Part shown: piece after piece, positions 44,432 through 52,808 of the stretch | How positions within the stretch are numbered: position 1 is the stretch's first letter | How the letters are laid out: every line of letters starts with the position of its first letter | Assembly (NCBI GenBank): GCA_030428905.1 | Contig: JAUIED010000002.1 | Span: 1 to 64,000 of the forward strand | Direction: 5' to 3' | Length of the DNA stretch: 64,000 bases | DNA from: Gammaproteobacteria bacterium | Lineage (GTDB): Bacteria; Pseudomonadota; Gammaproteobacteria; Pseudomonadales; Azotimanducaceae | Translations under genes and position numbers: made by a program | Notes under the pieces: generated by a model | The model's database searches: none | Told to the model about the DNA's origin: nothing | What the model saw: the letters and a program-made list of their open reading frames with translations, nothing else

Positions 44432-45488
44432 GTAGGGCTCCATTGCTGTTGACCGCTGCCAGGCGGCTGCGCGCTTCGGCGACGATGCCGGAGATCAGCG
44501 CCTCGCAGGTCGGCAGGTCGTCGATGAGGCCAGCCACCTGACCGCTCGGCAGCACGCCTTCCTTCGGCCGGCCTTCGACCATGGCTTTCTGGATGATCAT
44601 CGGTGCGTTAGCGGCCATGAGGGTTTGCGCGAACGTGAGATCCGTGGTTCTCGCCATGGACCAGGCCGAGCGGATGATATCGACGAGGCTTGCATCCATG
44701 TGGCTCTTGAAACGCCAGCCGTTGACCAGCGCGCGCACCAGCATGCTGAACGCTGAGGCATCTTCGAATGCCTGCAGCCGCTCGTTGAGGATCATGCGTT
44801 GCGGCAGACCGTCGAGCTTCGTCGACACCGGAATGCGGGTGACGTCGCTCGCCAGGTAGCAGTCTTTCGTAGCCTGCGGCGTGGGGCTCTCCTGGGTGAG
44901 CAGGAAGCGCGTGCCCATGGCGATGCCGTCAGCGCCGAACGTTAGCGCCGCCGCCAGGCCGCGGCCGTCGCGAAAGCCGCCGCAGGCAACCACCGGCACG
45001 CCGAGATCGGCGTCCAGTACCTGCGCAAGCAACAGCCAGGTCGGCGTGTCACCAGTATGGCCGCCGCCTTCGCCGCCCTGACAAACCAGCACATCGGCGC
45101 CCATGGCCACGGCTTTGGCGGCATGCTTGCCGGCACCGATGGTGGGCACGCAGCGGATATCTTTCGCCTTCACTTTGTCGATGAGCCTGGCTGACGGCGC
45201 GCGGCCGTAGGAAATCGCTGCCACTTCGTGGTCGATGCAGATATCAATAATGCGGTCCACACCCGACTGGAAGGAGTGCAGGTTGACGCCGAAGGGCTGG
45301 TCCGTATGGGTCTTGATGGCACCGATGGCTGCCTCACACTCCTCCGGGCGCATCACCGCTGCTGCGAGAAAGCCGAACGCGCCGGCAGCCGCGCTCGCTC
45401 GCACGAGTTCGGCCGTTGCCACCCACCCCATAGCGGTCTGGATGATGGGGTAACGGCAGCCCAACGCGCCTGTAAGGGCGGTGTTCAA
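44421..45488 (-). CDS. ipdC: flavin enoyl reductase IpdC-like (nitronate monooxygenase fold)
   Basis: 355 residues from a TTG at 45488 that overlaps the upstream stop; this is the usual length of IpdC. LTGALGCRYPIIQTAMGWVA starts the TIM barrel of the 2-nitropropane-dioxygenase family; GADVLVCQGGEGGGHTGD binds the FMN phosphate and VPVVACGGFRDGRGLAAALTFGADGIAMGTRF is the second FMN block. IpdC reduces the C/D-ring CoA intermediate before EchA20. Gene order ipdC-echA20 is as in actinobacteria. Confidence 0.9.
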   Translation of the reverse strand: MNTALTGALGCRYPIIQTAMGWVATAELVRASAAAGAFGFLAAAVMRPEECEAAIGAIKTHTDQPFGVNLHSFQSGVDRIIDICIDHEVAAISYGRAPSARLIDKVKAKDIRCVPTIGAGKHAAKAVAMGADVLVCQGGEGGGHTGDTPTWLLLAQVLDADLGVPVVACGGFRDGRGLAAALTFGADGIAMGTRFLLTQESPTPQATKDCYLASDVTRIPVSTKLDGLPQRMILNERLQAFEDASAFSMLVRALVNGWRFKSHMDASLVDIIRSAWSMARTTDLTFAQTLMAANAPMIIQKAMVEGRPKEGVLPSGQVAGLIDDLPTCEALISGIVAEARSRLAAVNSNGALHAV

Positions 45489-46411
45489 CTTTCCTTTTTC
45501 TTGTTCTCTCGCGCCATGCTCGCCAGGTTGTGGCCGGCAATGTAATCGCCTTTGACCAGCGAGTTCTGCGCGTGCGCGAAGTGGTGGTAGCCGAATACGG
45601 CGTCGATTCCCGTGGTTTTGCCCTGCAGGTCTTCGATGTGATTGCACGCCTGCTTGGTGAGCGCCAGGCCAAGACGCGGCTGTTTGGCAATCTTCTCCGC
45701 CATGGCGCGCACCTGGGCTTCGAGTCCGTCACGCGGCACGACACGGTTGATCATGCCGACCTCGTAGGCCCGCTGCGCCGTCATGCGCTCACCGAGGAAG
45801 AGAAACTCCTTGGCGCGACGCACGTTCATCTCGTGGGCATGAGCGAAGTACTCAACGCCAGGGAAGCCCATGGTGAGCACCGGGTCCTGGAAGAAGGCGT
45901 CGTCCGAGGCGACGATGAGATCGCAGATCCAGGCCAGCATCAGGCCACCGGCGATGCAGCCCTTGTGCACCTGCGCGATGGTGGGCTTCGGCATCACCCG
46001 CCAGCGTTTGCAGAAACCGAGATACACCTCCTGCTCGCGGGCGAAAGCTTTTTCCGCGCCGGGTTTGTTGGTGTGGTCGTACCACATCAGCCGGCGGTTC
46101 ATGGGCAGCTCGAAGTCGCGGCCCGGGGTGCCGATGTCGTGGCCCTGGGAGAAGTGCTTACCGTTGGAGCGCAGCACCACCACCTTCACAGTATCGTCGT
46201 TCACCGCTGCCTGAAACGCATCGTCCAGGGCGTAGAGCATCTGGCTGTTCTGTGCGTTGTGCAGCTGCGGCCGGTTCAGCGTCACCCACGCCACGTGGTT
46301 GACCACCTCGTAGAGCACAGGCTCGTCCTCTTCGTAGACGACGTTTGCCTCCACCCGGTCTACTAGTTCCAGATCTAGTTCGAGCTGTTCTTCTGCCTGT
46401 TTTTCCGACAT
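45485..46411 (-). CDS. enoyl-CoA hydratase, EchA13-like
   Basis: 308 residues from an ATG with GGAGG upstream. RPQLHNAQNSQMLYALDDAF, SNGKHFSQGHDIGTPGRDF, KGCIAGGLMLAWICDLIVASDDAFFQDPVL and PGVEYFAHAHEMNVRRAKEFLF are the features of a distinct crotonase branch often called EchA13. The N-terminus is unusually acidic (EEQLELDLELVDRVEANVVYEEDEP). Its place between ipdB and ipdC suggests a role in HIP degradation beyond the actinobacterial core set. Its stop overlaps the ipdC TTG. Confidence 0.86.
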   Translation of the reverse strand: MSEKQAEEQLELDLELVDRVEANVVYEEDEPVLYEVVNHVAWVTLNRPQLHNAQNSQMLYALDDAFQAAVNDDTVKVVVLRSNGKHFSQGHDIGTPGRDFELPMNRRLMWYDHTNKPGAEKAFAREQEVYLGFCKRWRVMPKPTIAQVHKGCIAGGLMLAWICDLIVASDDAFFQDPVLTMGFPGVEYFAHAHEMNVRRAKEFLFLGERMTAQRAYEVGMINRVVPRDGLEAQVRAMAEKIAKQPRLGLALTKQACNHIEDLQGKTTGIDAVFGYHHFAHAQNSLVKGDYIAGHNLASMARENKKKES

Positions 46412-46424
46412 GGAAACCTCCGAA

Positions 46425-47222
46425 TTACGCGGCGCGACGGCCCGGCGGATTGTCTTTGAATATTCCAGCGCGCAGGTTGTGCGGGTCCAGGCGGCCTGCC
46501 AGCAGCGCAAGCTGCGCGTCCGTTGGTGCGGGTGTATCGCCGAGATCTTCTGCCTTTTGCAGCGCAAAGCCCGTATTGTCCTGCACCTCGTCGAAGGTCA
46601 CACCAGGATGCAGACTGACCACGCGAATGGCATTGTCGGCACCGCCGAAATCCATCACCGCCAGATTGGTGACAATCAGGCGCAGATCCAGGTGTTTCGG
46701 CCGCTCACCATTCGGCCAGCGTGCCGGGTTGTAGCCGATGCCGCCGACCATATCCACCTCACCCTCCACGAACGTACGCTTGTCGTGACTCGGCAGAAAC
46801 ATGGAGTTGGCGTTGGATATCGTGTTACCGGGGTAGCCGCGCACGCCGAGCAGCGCGGTCTTGGGTTGCTCGTAGGTGCCGCCCAGCGCGGAGATGTTCA
46901 TCTGTCCGTAGCGGTCGACCTGCACCGGCGTGACCATGGCCTGACGCTTGCCCTTATAGATGATGTCGAACACCCGTTCGTAGGTCATCAACCCTTCGAT
47001 CTTCGGCTGGTAGTCGCCCCGCGGGCCGACGGGCACCGGTTCAGATACCAGGTAGGCTTCACCATCGGTCATCATCAGACCCGGCTCGAAGGTGAGCTTG
47101 GCAAGCCCCGCCGCCAGCCGCGGCACCAGGCCAATGCTGGTAGCCAGCCGCTCGCCTTCACCGCGAAATGCTTCGGCTGAGGCGCAAATGCACAGTTCCG
47201 CCAGGGAGTAGTCGTTGCTCAT
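46425..47222 (-). CDS. ipdB: ring D CoA hydrolase subunit IpdB
   Basis: 265 residues from the ATG at 47222. Class I CoA-transferase-like beta subunit with LAELCICASAEAFRGEGERLA, ATSIGLVPRLAAGLAKLTF, VDRYGQMNISALGGTYEQP and the C-terminal block RVVSLHPGVTFDEVQDNTGF. With IpdA it forms IpdAB, which cleaves the D ring of the COCHEA-CoA intermediate by retro-Claisen hydrolysis. It is 8 bases after ipdA. Confidence 0.93.
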   Translation of the reverse strand: MSNDYSLAELCICASAEAFRGEGERLATSIGLVPRLAAGLAKLTFEPGLMMTDGEAYLVSEPVPVGPRGDYQPKIEGLMTYERVFDIIYKGKRQAMVTPVQVDRYGQMNISALGGTYEQPKTALLGVRGYPGNTISNANSMFLPSHDKRTFVEGEVDMVGGIGYNPARWPNGERPKHLDLRLIVTNLAVMDFGGADNAIRVVSLHPGVTFDEVQDNTGFALQKAEDLGDTPAPTDAQLALLAGRLDPHNLRAGIFKDNPPGRRAA

Positions 47223-47230
47223 CGTGCCTC

Positions 47231-48115
47231 CTAAAAAACCGGCAGCGGCAGTTGTGCGATCGCCGCTTCGCCGCCGACCTTGCCGATGTAATCTGCATGA
47301 CCCACACCCGCTATGTAGTCGGCGACGTAGGCGTCCCAGCCATCTTTGGCGGCGGCGTTGTATGCCTGCATGTGGGCGATGTCCATGCCGTAGTCCGGGC
47401 CGCAGGAGGTCGGGTGCGCTCCGCACCGCGCCTCGGCCACACCCTGCACCAGCGAGCGCTCGATGGGCATCTGCAGGGCGATCATCGGGTCGTTGAATGC
47501 CGCGGTGTCAACCACGCGCTCCGCGGTGAGATACGCCACATCAGCAGCACGGCAGATCCACTCGTCGAAGAACGGGTCCGGGCCGCTGATGCGCGAGTTG
47601 CCAAGCACATCCGCTTCGTTGACGTGGCACACCGCGAGGTCCAGCGGCAGCGCCGGCATGGCGACGAATTCTTCGCCGTCTGCATAAGGGGAGCGAACGG
47701 TTTTGATCTCCGGGTTGGTCGTGAGCACGTCAGACGCAAACCCGACCCGTGTGGGCAGGAACGGCAGCCGCGCAGCGGCTGCTTTCAGACCAAGCTGCAG
47801 CATACCCTCATCCACCTCCATCACGTCGATGGCGCCGCTCTGCCGCGCCTTGCGAAAGTGCGCTTCAAGCGGGATGGTGTCCATGGAAACAAAACCGAAC
47901 ACGAGCTTTTTCAGCTTGCCTGCAGAGGCCAGCATGCCCACGTCCGGGCCGCCGTAGGCAACCACGGTGAGGTCTCGCACATCGGTGTTCAACAGTGCGC
48001 GAATAAACGCCATTGGCTTGCGCCGCCCGCCCCAGCCGCCAATGCCGATGGTCATGCCACTTTGCACCTGGGCTGCGATGGCTTCCACGGTGATGGTCTT
48101 GTCGATACCGCTCAT
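47231..48115 (-). CDS. ipdA: ring D CoA hydrolase subunit IpdA
   Basis: 294 residues. GMTIGIGGWGGRRKPMAFIRAL, LTVVAYGGPDVGMLASAGKL and FVSMDTIPLEAHFRKARQSG are the classic IpdA blocks of the class I CoA-transferase alpha fold; EVDEGMLQLGLKAAAARLPF and AVCHVNEADVLGN follow. IpdA pairs with IpdB downstream. Its start is 3 bases after the hsaC stop. Confidence 0.94.
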   Translation of the reverse strand: MSGIDKTITVEAIAAQVQSGMTIGIGGWGGRRKPMAFIRALLNTDVRDLTVVAYGGPDVGMLASAGKLKKLVFGFVSMDTIPLEAHFRKARQSGAIDVMEVDEGMLQLGLKAAAARLPFLPTRVGFASDVLTTNPEIKTVRSPYADGEEFVAMPALPLDLAVCHVNEADVLGNSRISGPDPFFDEWICRAADVAYLTAERVVDTAAFNDPMIALQMPIERSLVQGVAEARCGAHPTSCGPDYGMDIAHMQAYNAAAKDGWDAYVADYIAGVGHADYIGKVGGEAAIAQLPLPVF

Positions 48116-48118
48116 CGT

Positions 48119-49003
48119 TTACTCCGGAAAGTTGTACTCATGGCCCCAGACATCACCCACCGTGCTCTTCGTTGGCTGGAAAGTAGACCAGTCCAGCTGC
48201 AAACCGTCGTATCCGACCTCCATGGGGATACCCGCCGGGCAGAGGAAGTAGAAGGACACCATGCGGTCGTTCTCGTGCCGGCCAATGCTGGCGGTGATGG
48301 GCAGACCCGCAGCAGTGACGCGGTCGAGGCAGGCGCCCACCTGATCGAGCGTGCGCATTTCCGTCATCAGATGTACGACCCCTGAAGGCGCCGGCCCGTT
48401 GAACAGCGCAAGGCTGTGATGGCGCGGATTGCCAGCATGATAGAAATGGATGCACATCTCGGGCACCCCTTCCGCCGGTGACGGTAACGTCAGCTCGTCG
48501 CTGATACCAAACCCGAGCACGTCCCGGTAGAACGCCGACGTCTCCGCGTGCGCAAGCGCCGGCAGCACCGCGTGGCCGAGGCCGAGCTCATCCGCGACGA
48601 AGGCGAGGCCGTCGATGCCGGAGCAGAAATCTCCTTCGGTATGGGTACGTCCGTGGAAGAGCTCAAAGTGATTACCCGATGGATCCTGCCCAGCGACGTA
48701 GGCCGTCACGGCACGCGCCGCACAACCCGCCGCGTCGCCCTGTTCCAGCGCAACGCCCGCCTCAACAAGCGCGCCGCACAACGGTTCGAACGCCGCCGCG
48801 TCGCATTCCCAACCGGCCGCCACGAAGCGGTCATCGCTACCGCGTTCGATGAGATAGCGAAATGGCGCGCTGTCCATTCGCAGGCGCACGCTGCCGTCTT
48901 CTGCCGTTGCGCCCGAGAACCCCAGGATATCCTCGCCAACCTGCCGCCAGGCTTGCGGATCACGCATCTCGATGCGCACGTAGCCGAGGGCCTTTACCGT
49001 CAC
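48119..49003 (-). CDS. hsaC: extradiol dioxygenase, HsaC-like
   Basis: 294 residues, GTG start. Two-domain type I extradiol dioxygenase; the C-terminal active domain has Fe ligands His144 (GLGHAVL), His211 (VVHLMTEM) and Glu262 (MEVGYDG), with the catalytic His196 in NPRHHSLAL. HsaC cleaves the catechol-like 3,4-DHSA (aromatised A ring) in meta fashion. The gene order hsaA-hsaD-hsaE-hsaC differs from the actinobacterial order. Confidence 0.92.
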   Translation of the reverse strand: MTVKALGYVRIEMRDPQAWRQVGEDILGFSGATAEDGSVRLRMDSAPFRYLIERGSDDRFVAAGWECDAAAFEPLCGALVEAGVALEQGDAAGCAARAVTAYVAGQDPSGNHFELFHGRTHTEGDFCSGIDGLAFVADELGLGHAVLPALAHAETSAFYRDVLGFGISDELTLPSPAEGVPEMCIHFYHAGNPRHHSLALFNGPAPSGVVHLMTEMRTLDQVGACLDRVTAAGLPITASIGRHENDRMVSFYFLCPAGIPMEVGYDGLQLDWSTFQPTKSTVGDVWGHEYNFPE

Positions 49004-49012
49004 TGCTCGCTC

Positions 49013-49789
49013 CTATTCGAAGCGGACCTCGGCGCTGCCGAGCCCCGCGATCTGCATGTGAAATACATCGCCCTTTACCGCGGGCGCCAGCGGCACCAGC
49101 GAACCGGACAGCACAATCTCGCCAGCCTCGAAAGGGATGCCGAACTCGCCGAGCGTGTTGACAAGCCAGGCAACGGCATTCTGCGGTGCGCCCTGCACGC
49201 TGGCGCCCAGACCCCGGGACAGCGGCTCGCCGTTCTTGGTGACTACCGCTTCCAACGCAGCCAGGTCCAGACCCGCCGGGGAGCGCTCGTCGCCGAGTAC
49301 GAACACGCCACAGGAAGCGTTGTCTGCCACCGTATCCTGAATCTTGATGCGCCAGTCCTGAATACGGGAGTCGACGATTTCGAAGCAGGCCATCACCGAC
49401 TCGGTAGCGGCCAGCACGTCCTGCGGCGTGACGCCAGGTCCGCGAAGGGGTTTCGCCATGCGAAAGGCGATCTCCGCTTCAGCTCGCGGCGCGATGAGGC
49501 TGTCTGTGGCGACCGAGCCGTCGCAGAGCATGGCGTCTGTGAGAAAACCAAAGTCCGGCTGGAACACGCCGAGCATCTCCTGAACCGCCGGGCTCGTGAC
49601 ACCGATCTTCTTGCCGATCAGCCGCTCGCCGTCGATGCTGCAACGCGCATCGAGAAAGGCTCGGGAGATGTGGTAAGCATCGTCCACAGTGATGTGCGGA
49701 TACTGTTCGGTGAGCGGCGCCATGGTGCTGCGCGCGCGCAGATGCGCGTGCAGTGTCCGGCCGATGGATGTGATTTCGTCCGGTGTCAT
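49013..49789 (-). CDS. hsaE: 2-hydroxypenta-2,4-dienoate hydratase, HsaE-like
   Basis: 258 residues of the FAH-fold hydratase/decarboxylase family. GKKIGVTSPAVQEMLGVFQPDFGFL, APRAEAEIAFRMAKPL (metal ligands) and ASCGVFVLGD are typical; GEIVLSGSLVPLAPAVKGDVF ends the chain. It would hydrate the 2-hydroxydienoate left after HsaD cleaves the meta-cleavage product. Its stop is 9 bases from hsaC and its start follows hsaD by 1 base. Confidence 0.9.
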   Translation of the reverse strand: MTPDEITSIGRTLHAHLRARSTMAPLTEQYPHITVDDAYHISRAFLDARCSIDGERLIGKKIGVTSPAVQEMLGVFQPDFGFLTDAMLCDGSVATDSLIAPRAEAEIAFRMAKPLRGPGVTPQDVLAATESVMACFEIVDSRIQDWRIKIQDTVADNASCGVFVLGDERSPAGLDLAALEAVVTKNGEPLSRGLGASVQGAPQNAVAWLVNTLGEFGIPFEAGEIVLSGSLVPLAPAVKGDVFHMQIAGLGSAEVRFE

Positions 49790-49790
49790 G

Positions 49791-50630
49791 TCAGTCGTGG
49801 CGCAGGAAGTCGAGACAGGCTGCGTTGAACATGCGGGTATGCTCCACCATCACCCAATGTCCGCAGTTCGCCACTTCGATGTTGCGGCTCGGCCGGCAGG
49901 CACGGGTGATCTTCGCACCACCCGACGCCGGCAGCAGCTCGTCGTCCACGCCCCAGAAAGAGAGCACCGGACAGGCGATCTGCGCAAGCTCGGCTTCCAT
50001 GTTGGGAATGATCATGCGCCCGAGCACCTCCGGCGGCTGGTTTTGCAGAATCGCCCACCGCTCGTCCACCAGCGCATCGGTAACATGCACGTCGTCATAC
50101 ACCAGGGTCTTCAGAACGTTGCGCAAGCCCTCGCGATCCAGAGCGCCGCCTACGAAATTGTCGATCATGCGCTTCATGGCCGGCATCGCCATGTAGGTAG
50201 CAAGCTCTTCGATGCCACCCGGCGCCATGAGGATGAGTTTGTCCAGCCGTTCCGGGTGGTCCAGCGTCAGGCGGATGCTCACCGCGCCGCCCAGGCTGTT
50301 GCCGATGAGGGTGAAGCGGTCGACACCGATACCGTCGAGCAGGCCCAGCAGGTGCTCGGAGAAGAAGGTAGTTGTGTAGTCCAGGTCTGTCGGCTTGTCG
50401 GAGTACCCGAAGCCCGGCAGGTCAGGCACGACGACCCGGTAGCCGGCGTCAACAAATGCGCCAACGTTCTTCTTGAAGTTGCTGTAGCCGCTCGCGCCCG
50501 GACCACTGCCGTGCACGAACACCACCGTGCCTGAGGCATCACCCTGCGGGCGGTGGTCGTTGTAGTGCAGCGACAGATTCTGCACCTGTTGAATAGCACC
50601 GCGCGGTGGTGCGCCGTTCTCCGTGGTCAT
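49791..50630 (-). CDS. hsaD: meta-cleavage product hydrolase, HsaD-like
   Basis: 279 residues from the ATG at 50630. An alpha/beta hydrolase with the oxyanion HGSGPGASGYSNF, nucleophile Ser112 in GNSLGGAVS, acid Asp229/230 in FWGVDDELLP and base His258 in NCGHWVMVEH. It hydrolyses the C-C bond in the meta-cleavage product of the steroid A ring (4,9-DSHA), yielding HIP and a dienoate. It is 19 bases downstream of hsaA. Confidence 0.93.
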   Translation of the reverse strand: MTTENGAPPRGAIQQVQNLSLHYNDHRPQGDASGTVVFVHGSGPGASGYSNFKKNVGAFVDAGYRVVVPDLPGFGYSDKPTDLDYTTTFFSEHLLGLLDGIGVDRFTLIGNSLGGAVSIRLTLDHPERLDKLILMAPGGIEELATYMAMPAMKRMIDNFVGGALDREGLRNVLKTLVYDDVHVTDALVDERWAILQNQPPEVLGRMIIPNMEAELAQIACPVLSFWGVDDELLPASGGAKITRACRPSRNIEVANCGHWVMVEHTRMFNAACLDFLRHD

Positions 50631-50649
50631 GCCTTCCCCCTCGGTGCCG

Positions 50650-51855
50650 TCACACGAACTCGTCGGTATTTTCTGCGCCCAGCACCATGCCGCCCCAGTT
50701 GCGGCCGAACGGTACCGGGTTGTTGGCCACATGCGCCCTGGCGATATGGATGTCGTGCCAGATGTTCTGCAGCGCCGCACCCTCGAACACCGTACGGCCG
50801 CCACCTACATGAAACAATCGATCCACGGCAGTAATCATGCGATCGATCACGGCGCCCGCCTGATAGCGGTAGCGCACGCGGTCGGCCATGGGAATCTCTT
50901 CGCCGGCACGCACCGCCGCCACCAGGCGGTCGAAGTTACGGTAAAGAATAGCCTCTACCTCATCCGCATCGTTGAGCGATTGCGCCACACGCTGAGTAAT
51001 GTCCGGATCGCCCTGCAGCTTGGTCGGGTCGGTGCTGCTGGTGGCAGCATTTTCAGCAAACACATTCACGGCGGCTCGCACCGCGCCAATGGCCGGAGTG
51101 GAGACGATGCGCGCAAAGATCTGCGCCCAGGGAATCCCGTAAACAGGGTTTTTCTGCCCATGCACGCAGTTGAAGCCGTCGAGCCGCTTGTGCGTGCGGT
51201 AGTCCGGCACGAATACCGGCTCGTCGATGACGATGTCGTTGGAGCCAGTGCCCTGCAGGCCCATGACGAACCAGGTGTCTTCAATACGGTAGTCGCTGCG
51301 CGGCACGAGAAAGGTGCGATAGCCCTCGCCCGGCACGATGCCGCCGAGCAGCGCCCAGGTGCAGTGGTGCGAGCCGGAACTCCAGCCCCACCGGCCGCTG
51401 AGCATCAGTCCGCCATTGGCCAGTGCGACTTTGCCGCCCACCGGATTGTAGGAGCTGGATACGCAGGTGTCGGGATCGTCCTGGTAGACATCGCGGAGCG
51501 CGTCTTCGTTCATGATGGCGAGCTGGTATGCGTGCACGGCGATGATGCCCGTGATCCAGGCAGTGCTCATATCGCGCTCGGCAATGGCGATGGCCGCCTC
51601 AAAAAACTCCTGCGGCGTGGCTTCCAGGCCACCCCACTGCGCCGGCAGAAAGGCCCGCATCATGCCGGTGGACTTGATGGCAGCAACCACTTCGTCCGTC
51701 ACCTGCCGATTGGCGCGGCCTTCACCGGCCTTTTCGGCAATCAGGCCCAGCACGGGTTGCACGGACTGCAGCAGGCTCGGCCTACCCAGGCTACCGTGAT
51801 CCACGCTCTGGGCCACGCCTTCTTGCGCACGCTGCGTGCTCAACGCTTCACTCAT
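50650..51855 (-). CDS. hsaA: flavin monooxygenase oxygenase component, HsaA-like
   Basis: 401 residues from the ATG at 51855. It has the acyl-CoA-dehydrogenase fold of group D flavin monooxygenases, with FLPAQWGGLEATPQEFFEAAIAIAERDMSTAWITGI, NPVGGKVALANGGLMLSGRWGWSSGSHHCTWALLG and TGSNDIVIDEPVFVPDYRTH in order. HsaA hydroxylates the aromatised A ring (3-HSA) using reduced flavin from a separate reductase (HsaB), which I do not find here. Being first in the 18-gene array it probably carries the promoter, with operator C upstream. Confidence 0.92.
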   Translation of the reverse strand: MSEALSTQRAQEGVAQSVDHGSLGRPSLLQSVQPVLGLIAEKAGEGRANRQVTDEVVAAIKSTGMMRAFLPAQWGGLEATPQEFFEAAIAIAERDMSTAWITGIIAVHAYQLAIMNEDALRDVYQDDPDTCVSSSYNPVGGKVALANGGLMLSGRWGWSSGSHHCTWALLGGIVPGEGYRTFLVPRSDYRIEDTWFVMGLQGTGSNDIVIDEPVFVPDYRTHKRLDGFNCVHGQKNPVYGIPWAQIFARIVSTPAIGAVRAAVNVFAENAATSSTDPTKLQGDPDITQRVAQSLNDADEVEAILYRNFDRLVAAVRAGEEIPMADRVRYRYQAGAVIDRMITAVDRLFHVGGGRTVFEGAALQNIWHDIHIARAHVANNPVPFGRNWGGMVLGAENTDEFV

Positions 51856-51917
51856 GCTGTTGCCTCCCGAATGACACTGCCGGGAAGTTTCCCACCGCGG
51901 CGGGGCAAAGTAAACCA

Positions 51918-51953
51918 TTTGCGTAATTTCAAGGGGTGTTTTTTGCGCATATG
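51918..51953. promoter_or_regulatory. operator C: upstream of hsaA and the divergent SDR
   Basis: TTTGCGTAATTTCA (51918-51931) and TTGCGCATATG (51943-51953). The first 11 bases from 51921 equal operator B and the last 11 equal operator D, and all three share exactly 24 bases between matching arm positions. A TTTACT element at 51914-51909 (minus) is in the same place relative to the operator as the kshA -10 box. Confidence 0.75.
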
Positions 51954-52039
51954 GATAAACGCAGGGCGCCCAAGTTGCTCTATCGGTAGTTTTTGCGCAC
52001 AATCCCCAGACGATTCGCAGAGACGGGGAGGCGCGTTCA

Positions 52040-52795
52040 ATGGGCGCATTCGACGGCCTGGTAGCGCTCGTGACAGGCGGCAGCCGCGGTATCGGGCGGG
52101 GTATCGCCAGCGCGTTCCTCGACGCCGGCGCCAAAGTCTACACCTGCGGCCGCCGCCCGCCAGAAGAGGACGCACCCGGCACCTTTATTACCGCCGACGT
52201 GCGCGATGCAGATCAGGCGGGCGCTTTGATCGACGAGATCCTGCGCCGCGAAGGACGCCTGGACACGCTGGTGAACAACGCAGGCGGTGGTCCGCCCGCA
52301 GATGCCGCCACCGCTTCGCCCCGATTCACCGAGTCCATCATCCGTCTCAACCTGCTGGCGCCGCTCATCGTCAGCCAGCAGGCCTACGCCGCCCTGAAAG
52401 CCAGCCACGGCTCCATCGTCAACATCTCCAGCGTTTCCGCCATCCGTTCGTCGCCCGGCACCATGGCCTATGGTGCGGCCAAGGCCGGCCTTGTGTCGGC
52501 TACCCTGTCGCTGGCGCAGGAGTGGGGGCCGGAGGTACGCGTGAACGCCATCATCGCCGGGCTGATCAAAACCGAAGCGGCTGATGCCCACTACGGCGGG
52601 CCGGAAGGCATCGAGCGATTGGAAGCACGGCTGCCGGCAAAACGCATGGGCACACCCGAGGACATCGCCAAGGCCTGCCTGTTTCTCGCCTCGCCAGACT
52701 CAGACTACGTCTCCGGTGCATCGCTCGAGGTGTACGGCGGCGGCGAACCGCCAAGCTTTCTAAGCTTCATCGAGGAAGCCACGCGGCGGGATTGA
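52040..52795 (+). CDS. short-chain dehydrogenase/reductase
   Basis: A 251-residue classical SDR with a strong RBS (GGGGAGG). VALVTGGSRGIGRG is the cofactor motif, LVNNAGGGPP the next, and NISSVSAIRSSPGTMAYGAAKAG holds Ser, Tyr and Lys. YVSGASLEVYGGGEPP ends the core. It is divergent from hsaA across operator C, so it may be co-regulated; the substrate may be a steroid hydroxyl. Confidence 0.92.
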   Translation: MGAFDGLVALVTGGSRGIGRGIASAFLDAGAKVYTCGRRPPEEDAPGTFITADVRDADQAGALIDEILRREGRLDTLVNNAGGGPPADAATASPRFTESIIRLNLLAPLIVSQQAYAALKASHGSIVNISSVSAIRSSPGTMAYGAAKAGLVSATLSLAQEWGPEVRVNAIIAGLIKTEAADAHYGGPEGIERLEARLPAKRMGTPEDIAKACLFLASPDSDYVSGASLEVYGGGEPPSFLSFIEEATRRD

Positions 52796-52808
52796 GGGTT
52801 AGCGAGAC

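Noticed and set aside
50650-51855. HsaA-like gene as an ordinary acyl-CoA dehydrogenase
   Set aside because: The order of motifs (AERDMSTAWITG, GRWGWSSGSHHC) and the neighbours HsaC, HsaD, HsaE fit a group D flavin monooxygenase.
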